Below are positions 24,524-32,866 of a DNA stretch of 64,000 nt, in pieces. This DNA comes from Streptomyces sp. TSRI0107. GTDB lineage: Bacteria > Actinomycetota > Actinomycetes > Streptomycetales > Streptomycetaceae. Under the pieces are notes generated by a model. That model was given only the letters and a program-made list of their open reading frames with translations, ran no database searches and was not told the origin of the DNA. Where the stretch lies: NCBI RefSeq assembly GCF_001905845.1, contig NZ_LIVZ01000010.1:62001-126000 (forward strand). The letters run 5' to 3'. The position numbers were made by a program, and so were the translations under genes. How positions within the stretch are numbered: position 1 is the stretch's first letter; every line of letters starts with the position of its first letter.

Positions 24524-24558
24524 GAGGGGCCCGGAGGATACGTTCCTCCGGGCCCCTC
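24524..24558. terminator. terminator of the dnaK operon
   Basis: A perfect 15-bp stem, GAGGGGCCCGGAGGA (24524-24538) with TCCTCCGGGCCCCTC (24544-24558), around TACGT. It lies 19 bp after hspR and also serves the converging PA14/FnIII gene. Confidence 0.85.
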
Positions 24559-24602
24559 TTCCGTCTCGCGACGGGTCGGTTCGTGTCCGTTCTCGCGTCC
24601 GG

Positions 24603-27017
24603 TCAGAGCCAGTCGTCCCAGATGCCGTAGGCGTTCTCCTGGACGACCTTCTCGTTGCCCTCCGGGTCGATGTAGACCGCCCGGTAGTAGTACAGGCCGA
24701 GCCGGTCCTCGTGCACCGTCCGGTCCATGTGGAACTGCGGGTCGTCGACCTTGCCCGTGGCGAACAGGGTCCACGTCCCGGCGGCCGGGTCCCACTTCTC
24801 CCAGCGGTAGTCCGTGTAGTTCTCGCAGGGCATGTCGTAGATGGTCTGCCCGCAGCGGACGTAGAGCTCCGGGTACTGGTCCTCGGTGACGTCGGTCGCG
24901 GTCCAGCCCGGCGGCCGGGTGTCGGGCAGCGTCACCGAGATCTCGGCGGGGTGCAGGACGTCGATCGGCTCGTCGTCGTACTGGAGCCGGCCGTCGCTGG
25001 CGGCCACCTTGTACACGTGGGCGGCGCCGTCGGGGACCGTCGGGCAGATGATCTCGGTGGCGGCCATGGAGCTGCTCCTCCAGCAGTTCTCCTCCCAGAC
25101 CGTCTCACCGCTGTCCGGGTCCTTGACGCCCTGCCACACGTGGTAGCCGGTGACGTCGTCGTCGGCGGCCGGCGGGGTCCAGGTCAGGCGGACGCCGAGC
25201 GGGATGTGCTCCGCGGCCAGGTTCTCGACCGGTGCCGGGCGCACGGTGTCCGGCGTGGTCGCCGTGGCGGCCGGGCCGGGCTGCGACTCCTTCCCGTACG
25301 GGTCGACGGTCACGACGCGGTACTCGTACGTCGTCTCCGACTTGCCCTGGACGTCCCAGCAGGTGCCGTTGATCTGCTTGCGGGCGGCGTAGGGGGCGTC
25401 GTCGTCCGCCCACGTCACGTAGACGGCCGGGGCCTCCAGCGGCTTGTCGTACGAGGAGTTCGGCTTGCACTGGTCCACGACGGCGCTCTCGCCGGTCGCC
25501 GGGTCGGTGCGGACGATCCTGTACCTGGGGAAGGGCCCCTCGTCGATGATCCACGGGTCGACGCTGCTCCAGGAGACCATCACGCCTTCGCCGAACCTGT
25601 AGGCGGTGGTCTTGAACGCGGGGATCGCCTCCGGCCGGTCGGCCATCTTCAGCGTGATCTCCACCGGCTTGGCGGCGTTGCCCTTGGCGTCCACCGAGCG
25701 CACCGCGTACCGGTAGCCGTCGGCGACGGCGGCCACCTGGCGCGGCACCACGTCGGTCTCCGTGGTGGTGCCCCCGCCGGGCAGCGCGTCGACATGACCG
25801 CCGGTCGCCGGGTCGTACTGGACGACCCGGTAGGAGGCGGCCCCGGTGACGGGCGACCAGACCAGGTGCGGAACGCCCTCCCGGTACTCGACGCGGACGT
25901 CCGTGACGGGGGCCGGCGGGGTCAGGTCGGGGGTGGTGAACGTCGTGGCGGCCGAGTACGCCGACCAGTTCCCGGCGGCGTCCCGGGCCCGGCCCCGGTA
26001 GGTGACCTTGCTGCCGTCGGCCGGGTACCCGGTGTCGCAGATCGCGCCCTTGGCGCCGGAGTAGACGGTGCTCCAGGTGTTCGTGGCGGCGTCGAGCCGC
26101 TGCATCTCGTACCAGGCGATGTCGGCGGCGTTCGCCGCGGTGGTGACCAGCTGCGGGGCCGCGTAGGGCTGGTCGGGCGGGCACGCGTCCCACTCGACGA
26201 ACGGCGCGGCGGGCGGCGTCTTGTCGATGGTGGTGACGAGCTGGTCGGCGGACCCGCCCGACTCGTTGCCGGCCTTGTCGGCGGCGCGGACCTCGTAGTA
26301 GTAGGAGGCGCCGGTCTTGGGCAGGGTGGAGTCGGTGTAGGAGGTGGCGGTGGTCGTCGCGAGCGGGGTGGCGGGGTAGGACGCGCCCTTGAGCCGTCGG
26401 TAGACGCGGTAGTTCGCGAGGTCCATTTCCTTGTTCTTGGACCAGGTGAGCTTGGCTTTGCCGGTGGCGTTGTCGTAGGTGACGGTGCCGCCGGTGGGTG
26501 TGAGGGGCTTGACCTTGTCGACGGTGGCGGAGGTGCGGGGGGTGTAGGCGAACTTGACGTTCGCGGTGCCGGTCCAGTTGACGAAGTCGACGCGCAGGGT
26601 GTGTTTGCCGGAGGGGATGGTGACGTTGACGGTCTGTTTGGCGGTCGTCGACACGTTCTTCCACAGGTCGACCTTGCGGGTGCCGTCGAGGTAGACGCGT
26701 ATGCCGTCCTGGGCGGAGGCGGTGAACGTGAAGGGTCCGCCGGAGCCGAAGTCGCGGGTGAGGGTCCAGCGGACGCCGAAGTTGTTCGACGGGACGCCGG
26801 AGACCGGTGCGCCCGTTCCCCAGTTCTGGTCGATCGCGCTGTCGCAGTCCGTTTTCTTCGGAGTGCCGGAGAAAGTGGTGTTCGCGAAGAACTGGCGCTT
26901 GAAGACGGGGGAGGCGCAGTCGGTGGTCGCGGCGGCGGGGCTCGCGACCGTGGTGAGCACTCCGCCCGCCGTGGCGAGTACCAGGGCGGTGGCCGTGGCA
27001 CGTCTGGCTGGTTTCAT
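24603..27017 (-). CDS. secreted PA14-like/fibronectin type III protein
   Basis: An 804-residue exported protein. A signal peptide (MKPARRATATALVLATAGG...PAAAT) is followed by a PA14-like sugar-binding domain (residues about 35-165; FKRQFFANTTFSGTP, DGIRVYLDG, HTLRVDFVNWTG). About six fibronectin-III domains follow (repeated YRVYR, Y-x-Y-x-V-x-A-x-D and TPPA linkers). No catalytic domain. Probably acts outside the cell, binding polysaccharide or other surfaces. The first 260 codons are almost identical at DNA level to the upstream paralogue (27102-28817). Confidence 0.85.
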   Translation of the reverse strand: MKPARRATATALVLATAGGVLTTVASPAAATTDCASPVFKRQFFANTTFSGTPKKTDCDSAIDQNWGTGAPVSGVPSNNFGVRWTLTRDFGSGGPFTFTASAQDGIRVYLDGTRKVDLWKNVSTTAKQTVNVTIPSGKHTLRVDFVNWTGTANVKFAYTPRTSATVDKVKPLTPTGGTVTYDNATGKAKLTWSKNKEMDLANYRVYRRLKGASYPATPLATTTATSYTDSTLPKTGASYYYEVRAADKAGNESGGSADQLVTTIDKTPPAAPFVEWDACPPDQPYAAPQLVTTAANAADIAWYEMQRLDAATNTWSTVYSGAKGAICDTGYPADGSKVTYRGRARDAAGNWSAYSAATTFTTPDLTPPAPVTDVRVEYREGVPHLVWSPVTGAASYRVVQYDPATGGHVDALPGGGTTTETDVVPRQVAAVADGYRYAVRSVDAKGNAAKPVEITLKMADRPEAIPAFKTTAYRFGEGVMVSWSSVDPWIIDEGPFPRYRIVRTDPATGESAVVDQCKPNSSYDKPLEAPAVYVTWADDDAPYAARKQINGTCWDVQGKSETTYEYRVVTVDPYGKESQPGPAATATTPDTVRPAPVENLAAEHIPLGVRLTWTPPAADDDVTGYHVWQGVKDPDSGETVWEENCWRSSSMAATEIICPTVPDGAAHVYKVAASDGRLQYDDEPIDVLHPAEISVTLPDTRPPGWTATDVTEDQYPELYVRCGQTIYDMPCENYTDYRWEKWDPAAGTWTLFATGKVDDPQFHMDRTVHEDRLGLYYYRAVYIDPEGNEKVVQENAYGIWDDWL
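26236..27017 (-). repeat. 782-bp direct repeat, copy 1
   Basis: Matches 28036-28817 at an exact offset of 1800 bp with only about 7 differences, several of them in the last 40 bp. It covers signal peptide, PA14-like domain and most of the first FnIII domain. The downstream halves of the two genes share no comparable identity. Confidence 0.9.
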
Positions 27018-27026
27018 GGGTCCTTC

Positions 27027-27071
27027 GGTCCTGTTCGGCGACAGCTTGATCAGATATCGCCGAACAGGACC
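27027..27071. repeat. perfect 15-bp inverted repeat between the PA14/FnIII paralogues
   Basis: GGTCCTGTTCGGCGA (27027-27041) and its exact complement (27057-27071) flank a 15-base loop. It follows the stop of the upstream gene by 30 bp and ends 10 bp before the downstream gene's start on the minus strand, with the ribosome site GAAGGA just after it. It has no T-run, so attenuator or terminator both remain possible. Confidence 0.7.
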
Positions 27072-27101
27072 ACCCGGAACCGCGAACGGTTGTACGGGAC
27101 C

Positions 27102-28817
27102 TCAGCCGGTTGCCGGCGCGGTCACGGCCCAGTCACCGGCCGGCGTGGTCTCCGTGCCGTCGGCGGACACGCCCGTGACCCAGTAGAAGGACGTGGTGCC
27201 GCGCCGGGCGCCGGTGTCGAAGTAGGTGAAGGCTCCGGCACCGAGTTCCTTGACCTTCTCGTACGCCGAGGTGGTCGGGTTCCAGCGGTAGACGCGATAA
27301 CCGCCGGCCTGTTCCGGCGCGGACTCGGACAGTCCGTGCCATTCGAGCAGGTTGCCCTCGTCGCCCTCCGCGCCGGTCGCCTCCAGGGTGAGCGGCGAGC
27401 CCTCGGGCGTCGCCGTGCCCGGCGTCATGTCCAGCTCGGTCGCGGTCACGATCTCGGCCTCGCCGGTCGCCTCGAACGTGGAGTTCCAGGAGTCGTCCAC
27501 GGCGTCGACGATGAAGCAGCTCTCCTCGCCGTCCGGCAGGGTGGTGTAGGCGTACGAGGTGGTGTCGGCCGACAGGTAGTAGCCCGGGTAGAGGGAGCAG
27601 ACCTTCTCCTCCTCGTCCCCCCACAGCTCGCCCCGGCGGACCACGTAACGCGCGAGGTCCGGCGTCGGGTTGGCGTCCCAGCTGACGTGGAAGCCGTACT
27701 CCGTCGGGGTGACCTTCACGCCGGTGACGGGGGACGGCGGGGTGAGGTCCTTCCGCTTGCCGCTCGCGGCGGCGGACCGCGCGGACTCGTTGCCCGCCGC
27801 GTCGAGGGCGGTCACGCGGTAGTGGGAGGTGGCGTCCTCGGGAGCCGAGCCGTCGAGGTACGACGGCTGGCCGGTGGTGCCGACGGCGGTGTACGTGCCG
27901 GTCTCGGTCGCCGCCCGGTACACCTTGTACGATGCCGCGCCCTCGACGGCGTCCCAGGTGACCCGCAGCCCGTCCTGCTCGGAGGCCACGGCGAGCCCGG
28001 CGGGCACGCCCGGCGGCGTCTGGTCGACGGTCGTGACGAGCTGGTCAGCGGACCCGCCCGACTCGTTGCCGGCCTTGTCGGCGGCGCGGACCTCGTAGTA
28101 GTAGGAGGCGCCGGTCTTGGGCAGGGTGGAGTCGGTGTAGGAGGTGGCGGTGGTCGTCGCGAGCGGGGTGGCGGGGTAGGACGCGCCCTTGAGTCGCCGG
28201 TAGACGCGGTAGTTCGCGAGGTCCATTTCCTTGTTCTTGGACCAGGTGAGCTTGGCTTTGCCGGTGGCGTTGTCGTAGGTGACGGTGCCGCCGGTGGGTG
28301 TGAGGGGCTTGACCTTGTCGACGGTGGCGGAGGTGCGGGGGGTGTAGGCGAACTTGACGTTCGCGGTGCCGGTCCAGTTGACGAAGTCGACGCGCAGGGT
28401 GTGTTTGCCGGAGGGGATGGTGACGTTGACGGTCTGTTTGGCGGTCGTCGACACGTTCTTCCACAGGTCGACCTTGCGGGTGCCGTCGAGGTAGACGCGT
28501 ATGCCGTCCTGGGCGGAGGCGGTGAACGTGAAGGGTCCGCCGGAGCCGAAGTCGCGGGTGAGGGTCCAGCGGACGCCGAAGTTGTTCGACGGGACGCCGG
28601 AGACCGGTGCGCCCGTTCCCCAGTTCTGGTCGATCGCGCTGTCGCAGTCCGTTTTCTTCGGAGTGCCGGAGAAAGTGGTGTTCGCGAAGAACTGGCGCTT
28701 GAAGACGGGGGAGGCGCAGTCGGTGGTCGCGGCGGCGGGGCTCGCGACCGTGGTGAGCACCCCGCCCGCCGTGGCGAGTACCAGGGCGGTGGCGGTGGTG
28801 CGTCTGGCTGGTTTCAT
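27102..28817 (-). CDS. secreted PA14-like/fibronectin type III protein (paralogue)
   Basis: A 571-residue exported protein. It shares the signal peptide, PA14-like domain and first FnIII domain (residues 1-260) with the downstream paralogue, then has about three further, divergent FnIII domains (GVPAGLAVASEQDGLRVTWD, VTGVKVTPTEYGFHVSWDANP and the last ending TPAGDWAVTAPATG). No enzyme domain. It is upstream of the paralogue in the same direction; the conserved GGTTGTACGGG sequence before each gene suggests similar promoters. Confidence 0.85.
   Translation of the reverse strand: MKPARRTTATALVLATAGGVLTTVASPAAATTDCASPVFKRQFFANTTFSGTPKKTDCDSAIDQNWGTGAPVSGVPSNNFGVRWTLTRDFGSGGPFTFTASAQDGIRVYLDGTRKVDLWKNVSTTAKQTVNVTIPSGKHTLRVDFVNWTGTANVKFAYTPRTSATVDKVKPLTPTGGTVTYDNATGKAKLTWSKNKEMDLANYRVYRRLKGASYPATPLATTTATSYTDSTLPKTGASYYYEVRAADKAGNESGGSADQLVTTVDQTPPGVPAGLAVASEQDGLRVTWDAVEGAASYKVYRAATETGTYTAVGTTGQPSYLDGSAPEDATSHYRVTALDAAGNESARSAAASGKRKDLTPPSPVTGVKVTPTEYGFHVSWDANPTPDLARYVVRRGELWGDEEEKVCSLYPGYYLSADTTSYAYTTLPDGEESCFIVDAVDDSWNSTFEATGEAEIVTATELDMTPGTATPEGSPLTLEATGAEGDEGNLLEWHGLSESAPEQAGGYRVYRWNPTTSAYEKVKELGAGAFTYFDTGARRGTTSFYWVTGVSADGTETTPAGDWAVTAPATG
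28036..28817 (-). repeat. 782-bp direct repeat, copy 2
   Basis: Near-identical partner of 26236-27017. The abrupt loss of identity inside the first FnIII domain and immediately before the start codon marks the limits of a recent duplication or gene-conversion tract. Confidence 0.9.
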
Positions 28818-29034
28818 TCGGTCCTCTGGTCGGGATCGGACCTCCGGGCCGGGGTCCTCATGATCACGACACGTGCCGAACGTGATTGGTTGTACGGGGC
28901 GAAGCGGAATGTGGTGTTGTCATCTCGTTAAGTAGTTTTGCTTGACGCTGGGGCCCGCCGCCGCGTTGGCTTTTCAGTCACATGGGTCGCAGAGCTGCAC
29001 CCACGTCCGGAAGACATCAGAAGTGAGTCCCTCC

Positions 29035-30144
29035 ATGCGTCGTCGTATCGCCATATCCGTGGCCACGTGTTCGTTGGCCCTGTCGCTCGCCGGTTGCGGT
29101 GTGCTCGACGCGAGCAGCGACGGTGGCGACGCGACGCCGACCAAGGGCAACGACATCACGGTGGGTCTGCTGCTGCCGGAGACGGCGAACACGCGCTACG
29201 ACAAGTTCGACCACCCCATCATCCGGGCGAAGGTCGCGCAGCTCACCGAGAACCGGGGCAAGGTCGAGTACGCCAACGCGGAGGCGAGCGCGAGCAAGCA
29301 GGCCCAGCAGCTGCAGAAGATGGTCGACGACCAGGTGGACGTCATCCTGCTGGACGCGGTCGACTCGCACGCCATCGCCGACGGGGTCAAGAAGGCCAAG
29401 GACGCGGGCATCCCGGTCATCGCCTACGACCGGCTGGCCGAGGGCCCGATCGACGCGTACATCTCCTTCGACAACGAGCTGGTCGGCGAGGTGCAGGGCC
29501 GCAGCCTGCTCGACGCGATGGGCCCGGACGTCGACACCTCCGACAAGATCGTGATGATCAACGGGTCGCCGACCGACCCGAACGCCAAGCAGTTCAAGGC
29601 GGGCGCGCTGTCCGAGCTGAACGGCAAGGTGCGGATCGCCCAGACCTACGACACCAAGGACTGGAAGCCGGAGAACGCCGAGGCCAACATGGCCAAGGCG
29701 ATCGCGGCGATCGGCGCGAGCAACATCGCCGGTGTCTACTCCGCCAACGACGGCATGGCGGGCGGTGTCATCAAGGCCCTGGAGGCCGCCGGCGTGACCA
29801 AGCTGCCGCCGGTCACCGGCCAGGACGCGGAGCTGGCGGGCGTGCAGCGGATCGTCAGCGGCGAGCAGTACATGAGCGTCTACAAGTCCTACCCGGCCGA
29901 GGCCGAGGCCGCCGCCGAGATGGCCGTGGCGAAGGTGCAGGGCAAGGACATCCAGTTCGACGCCCTGACCCGGGACCGGGTCGACAGCCCGAGCCACCAG
30001 GACATCCCCGCGCAGCTGGTCTCCGTGGTGGCGCTGACCCGGGACAACATCAAGCAGACCGTCGTCTCCGACGGCATCTACAAGGTCTCCGAGATCTGCA
30101 CCGCGCCGTACAAGGCGGCCTGCGCGGAGCTGGGCTTGAAGTAG
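29035..30144 (+). CDS. sugar ABC-transporter substrate-binding lipoprotein (orphan)
   Basis: A 369-residue periplasmic-binding-protein-like lipoprotein. Signal sequence with lipobox LSLAGC (Cys21) and two Peripla_BP_4-type lobes resembling xylose/ribose-binding proteins (ITVGLLLPETANTRYDKFD, VDVILLDAVDSHAIADGVKKAKDAGIPVIAYDR, GVYSANDGMAGGVIKAL). ATG 29035 begins the signal peptide; the upstream in-frame region is unlike coding sequence. No permease or ATPase gene is adjacent, so it either pairs with a transporter elsewhere or acts as a sensor. The hairpin at 30178-30214 ends the unit. Confidence 0.9.
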   Translation: MRRRIAISVATCSLALSLAGCGVLDASSDGGDATPTKGNDITVGLLLPETANTRYDKFDHPIIRAKVAQLTENRGKVEYANAEASASKQAQQLQKMVDDQVDVILLDAVDSHAIADGVKKAKDAGIPVIAYDRLAEGPIDAYISFDNELVGEVQGRSLLDAMGPDVDTSDKIVMINGSPTDPNAKQFKAGALSELNGKVRIAQTYDTKDWKPENAEANMAKAIAAIGASNIAGVYSANDGMAGGVIKALEAAGVTKLPPVTGQDAELAGVQRIVSGEQYMSVYKSYPAEAEAAAEMAVAKVQGKDIQFDALTRDRVDSPSHQDIPAQLVSVVALTRDNIKQTVVSDGIYKVSEICTAPYKAACAELGLK

Positions 30145-30177
30145 ACGGAAAGTCCTCAGGGCTTCCAAGGGTTCCGT

Positions 30178-30214
30178 AAGGGGAGTTCACGCCAAATCGG
30201 CGCGAACTCCCCTT
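30178..30214 (+). terminator. terminator of the substrate-binding protein gene
   Basis: AAGGGGAGTTCACGCC pairs with GGCGCGAACTCCCCTT around AAATC with one mismatch. It starts 33 bp after the stop and is followed by a T-containing tract. The region 30215-30443 holds only the LuxR gene upstream DNA; no further feature is seen. Confidence 0.8.
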
Positions 30215-30443
30215 CTGGGTTTCCGATGTGTGAACGTTCAACGGGGGACTTGGGGGAGGATCGCGCAGGGCGGCAACGAATGGTTGCCATCCGTTGTCGG
30301 AATGTGACGGACTGAGGCGGGTGCGAAAGCCCGCATACCGGTGGTTTCCGGCGGTCACCGTGGAGAGAGGCGTGTTGCGGAGCAGGTTCGCTCCGCGCAT
30401 AGTTGCGCTGCGGAAGACGTGGAAACCGGGGGTGGGATGGGCG

Positions 30444-31478
30444 ATGGCCGGGCACGGGACGGACGGGCATCCACACGGTGCTGACCGACTGTGCGAGGCC
30501 GGGGATCGGGTGTATTCCCGGGCCGTGCGGCGCGGCCGTGTGTCCCGCCGTGACGCCGCCGCGGCCCCCTGCCTGCTGGACCTCGCCCTGCTGCACCCCG
30601 ACCCGGACGACATGGAGTGGCTGGTGCCGACCTCCCCGCAGGAGGTCATGACCCGGCTGCTGCGCGGCGTCCACGACGAGATCAGCGCCAGCCAGCGCCG
30701 GGTGGGCTCGGCGGTGGCCGCCTTCGAGTGGTACGCGGGCCTGGGCGGCCGTACGGCCGACTCCGCGGCCGGTGAGGGCACCGCCGCGATCCGGGTGCTC
30801 GACGGGCCGGCCCGCATCCAGGCGGCGCTGGACGAGGCGACGGCCGCCTGCACCACCGAGGTGCTGACCGTGCAGCCCGGCGGCATCCGGCGCGAGCACG
30901 AGCTGTCCGAGGGCCTGCACCGGGCCCTGGCGCTGCGCGGGCGGGGCGTACGGATGCGGGACCTGTACAACCACGTGGCCCGGCACGGGCAGGGCCTGCT
31001 CAACTACCTGGACCTGATGGGCGACGCGGTGGAGGCCCGCACCCTGGACGAGGTGATCGAGCGGCTGATCCTGTTCGACCGCACGGTCGCCTTCATCCCG
31101 GCCAACGCCGACCGGACGATGGCCCTGGAACTGCGTCATCCCGGCCTGGTGGCCTACCTGGTGACCGTCTTCGAGCGGCTGTGGCGGCTCGCGATCCCGC
31201 TCACCGCCGCGCTCCCCGACACCGGCATCGAGGGCATCTCGCACCGCGAGCAGTCCATCGCCGCGCTGCTCGCCGAGGGCCACCAGGACGCGGTGATCGC
31301 CGAACGGCTCGGCATCAGCGTCCGCACCTGCCGCGCCCACATCGCCCGGCTGTGCGAGACGCTGGGCGCGGCGAGCCGGACGCAACTCGGGGTGCGGATC
31401 GCCCAGGTGGGCCTGGACGGGCCGCCGCCGGCCGCGGGCCTGACCGCTCCCGGGCGTGAGTCCCCGAGTGTGCGGTGA
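30444..31478 (+). CDS. LuxR-type HTH regulator with PLD/TrmB-like sensor region
   Basis: A 344-residue regulator. An N-terminal region (DRLCEAGDRVYSRAVRRG...CLLDLALLHPDPDD) leads to a middle effector region (IRVLDGPARIQAALDEA, EVLTVQPGG, ERLILFDRTVAFIPA) resembling TrmB/PLD-type sensors. A C-terminal LuxR HTH follows (REQSIAALLAEGHQDAVIAERLGISVRTCRAHIARLCETL, about residues 270-315). ATG 30444 aligns with the start of the paralogue next door. It converges on that paralogue across a 37-bp gap. Probably regulates the adjacent peptide locus. Confidence 0.8.
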   Translation: MAGHGTDGHPHGADRLCEAGDRVYSRAVRRGRVSRRDAAAAPCLLDLALLHPDPDDMEWLVPTSPQEVMTRLLRGVHDEISASQRRVGSAVAAFEWYAGLGGRTADSAAGEGTAAIRVLDGPARIQAALDEATAACTTEVLTVQPGGIRREHELSEGLHRALALRGRGVRMRDLYNHVARHGQGLLNYLDLMGDAVEARTLDEVIERLILFDRTVAFIPANADRTMALELRHPGLVAYLVTVFERLWRLAIPLTAALPDTGIEGISHREQSIAALLAEGHQDAVIAERLGISVRTCRAHIARLCETLGAASRTQLGVRIAQVGLDGPPPAAGLTAPGRESPSVR

Positions 31479-31515
31479 GCCGGGGGCCCGGCTCCCGGGA
31501 GCGGCCCGCTCCGGC

Positions 31516-32499
31516 TCAGCGGTCCCGGTCCAGGATCCCCGCCTGGGCGATGAGGTAGCCGAGTTGGGCGCGGCTGCCGCTGCCGAGGGCGGCGGCGAGT
31601 TTGGCGATGTGGGCCCGGCAGGTGCGGACGTTCATGCCGAGGCGGCGGGCGATGGCCTCGTCGACGTGGCCCTCGATGAGCAGTTTGGCTATCGAGCGCT
31701 GGACGCCGGTGATGCCCTCCGGGGTGGACTCGTAGGGCACTTCCTCCATCAGCGGCACGGCCCGCTGCCACAACTGCTCGAAGACCCGGATGAGGTACTG
31801 GACGAGGCCGGGGTGACGCAGTTCCAGGGCGACCTGGCGGTCGTCCTGGGCCGGGATGAAGGCGACCGTGGAGTCGCAGATGATGAGCCGTTCGATCAGC
31901 TCCTCCAGGGTGCGGATCTCGACCTTGGCGCCGGCCATGCCCTCCATGTACGCGAAGGTGCTCTGACTGTGCCGCACGGTGTGCTGGTACAGGGTGCGGA
32001 CGGAGATGCCGCGTTCGATCAGCGGCTTGCTGCGCTTGAGCGCCTGACTGAGGATGTGCTCCGGCCTGCTGCCCCCCGGCTGTACGGTCAGTACCTCGGT
32101 GCGGGCCTCGGCTATCGCCACGTCCAGCGCGGCATGGATCCGGTCGATGCCCTCCAGCACGGTGATGGCGTGGGTGGCCGCCGGCTGCTGGGCACTGATG
32201 GCGAGGAAGGGCTGGAAGGTGTCCGTGAGGTCGACGGAGAGCCGCCGACGGTCCTGTATCTCGCGTTCCAGGGGCTGGAGTTGCTGGGCGAGCACGATGG
32301 ACGGGGGAACGGGGCGCAGCCAGTTCGCGTCATCCGGGTCGGGGTGGAGGAGAGCGAACTCAAGCAGGCAGGGAGCGGGCTTGACCTCGTCGCGGGCGAT
32401 CCGCCCGGAGCTGAGGGCGGCGGCGTACAGCCGCGATCCGTCGGCGCACAGCTCAGCAATGCCGTGAGGATGTGTCGGGTTTGTGCTCTTCGGTGACAA
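31516..32499 (-). CDS. LuxR-type HTH regulator (paralogue)
   Basis: A 327-residue paralogue of the regulator at 30444, with the same order: N-terminal GIAELCADGSRLYAAALSSGR, CLLEFALLHPDPDD, sensor region (AITVLEGIDRIHAALDVAI, EVLTVQPGG, VAFIPAQDDRQVALELRHPGLVQYL) and LuxR HTH (IAKLLIEGHVDEAIARRLGMNVRTCRAHIAKLAAALG). It is divergent from the DVGW-peptide operon, sharing a 110-bp promoter region, so direct control of that operon is likely. Two paralogues facing one small target is unusual. Confidence 0.85.
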   Translation of the reverse strand: MSPKSTNPTHPHGIAELCADGSRLYAAALSSGRIARDEVKPAPCLLEFALLHPDPDDANWLRPVPPSIVLAQQLQPLEREIQDRRRLSVDLTDTFQPFLAISAQQPAATHAITVLEGIDRIHAALDVAIAEARTEVLTVQPGGSRPEHILSQALKRSKPLIERGISVRTLYQHTVRHSQSTFAYMEGMAGAKVEIRTLEELIERLIICDSTVAFIPAQDDRQVALELRHPGLVQYLIRVFEQLWQRAVPLMEEVPYESTPEGITGVQRSIAKLLIEGHVDEAIARRLGMNVRTCRAHIAKLAAALGSGSRAQLGYLIAQAGILDRDR

Positions 32500-32611
32500 A
32501 TCTCCACCCCCCAGGGTCCTGAACGTGCAGGAACATGATGCATCTCCCTGGTGGCATTGACGTGCCTGAATGAGCCATCGTCTTGTTTCGCGGGGGAGAG
32601 GAAGCCATCAA
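32500..32611. promoter_or_regulatory. divergent promoter region of LuxR gene and DVGW-peptide operon
   Basis: About 110 bp between divergent starts, AT-richer than the flanks. It has TTGACG near 32549 as a possible -35 box but no convincing -10, as in activator-dependent promoters. A strong ribosome site GGGGGAGAGGAAG (32592-32604) precedes GTG 32612. Confidence 0.4.
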
Positions 32612-32866
32612 GTGAGGACGAAGCCGACCATGAATAAGAGAATGCTTCGCTCGGTGCTTGCTACTGCCGTCGTTGCTCCGGCGCTGGCCTTGGCGGCCGG
32701 TCCTCTCGACGTCGGCTGGCGGACCCCTGCCCAGGTGGAGAGCGCGGCGGACGTGACCGGGGACGTCGGCTGGTCCGTCGAGGCGACGCCCGGCGACGTC
32801 GGCTGGAGTGTCGTGGCCGGCGGCGAGGACGTCGGCTGGTCGGAGCCGGTGGGCGCGGACGCATGA
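32612..32866 (+). CDS. small exported peptide with four DVGW motifs
   Basis: A short exported protein. GTG 32612 has the best ribosome site (84 residues); an in-frame ATG at 32630 (78 residues) is the alternative. A signal peptide (NKRMLRSVLATAVVAPALALAAG) is followed by about 55 residues with DVGW at 27-30, 45-48, 56-59 and 67-70 (ATG numbering). The last three are spaced 11 residues apart and all four are encoded by the same GACGTCGGCTGG. It overlaps the next gene (ATGA). I know of no described family; a repeat-containing precursor peptide or a small secreted binding protein are the main ideas. Confidence 0.75.
   Translation: MRTKPTMNKRMLRSVLATAVVAPALALAAGPLDVGWRTPAQVESAADVTGDVGWSVEATPGDVGWSVVAGGEDVGWSEPVGADA

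Noticed and set aside
24711..28931. A 1406-codon open frame on the plus strand opposite the two FnIII genes
   Set aside because: Its Val/Gly/Arg/Asp-rich composition and lack of domains are typical of antisense shadows of high-GC genes; the minus strand has signal peptides and clear domains.
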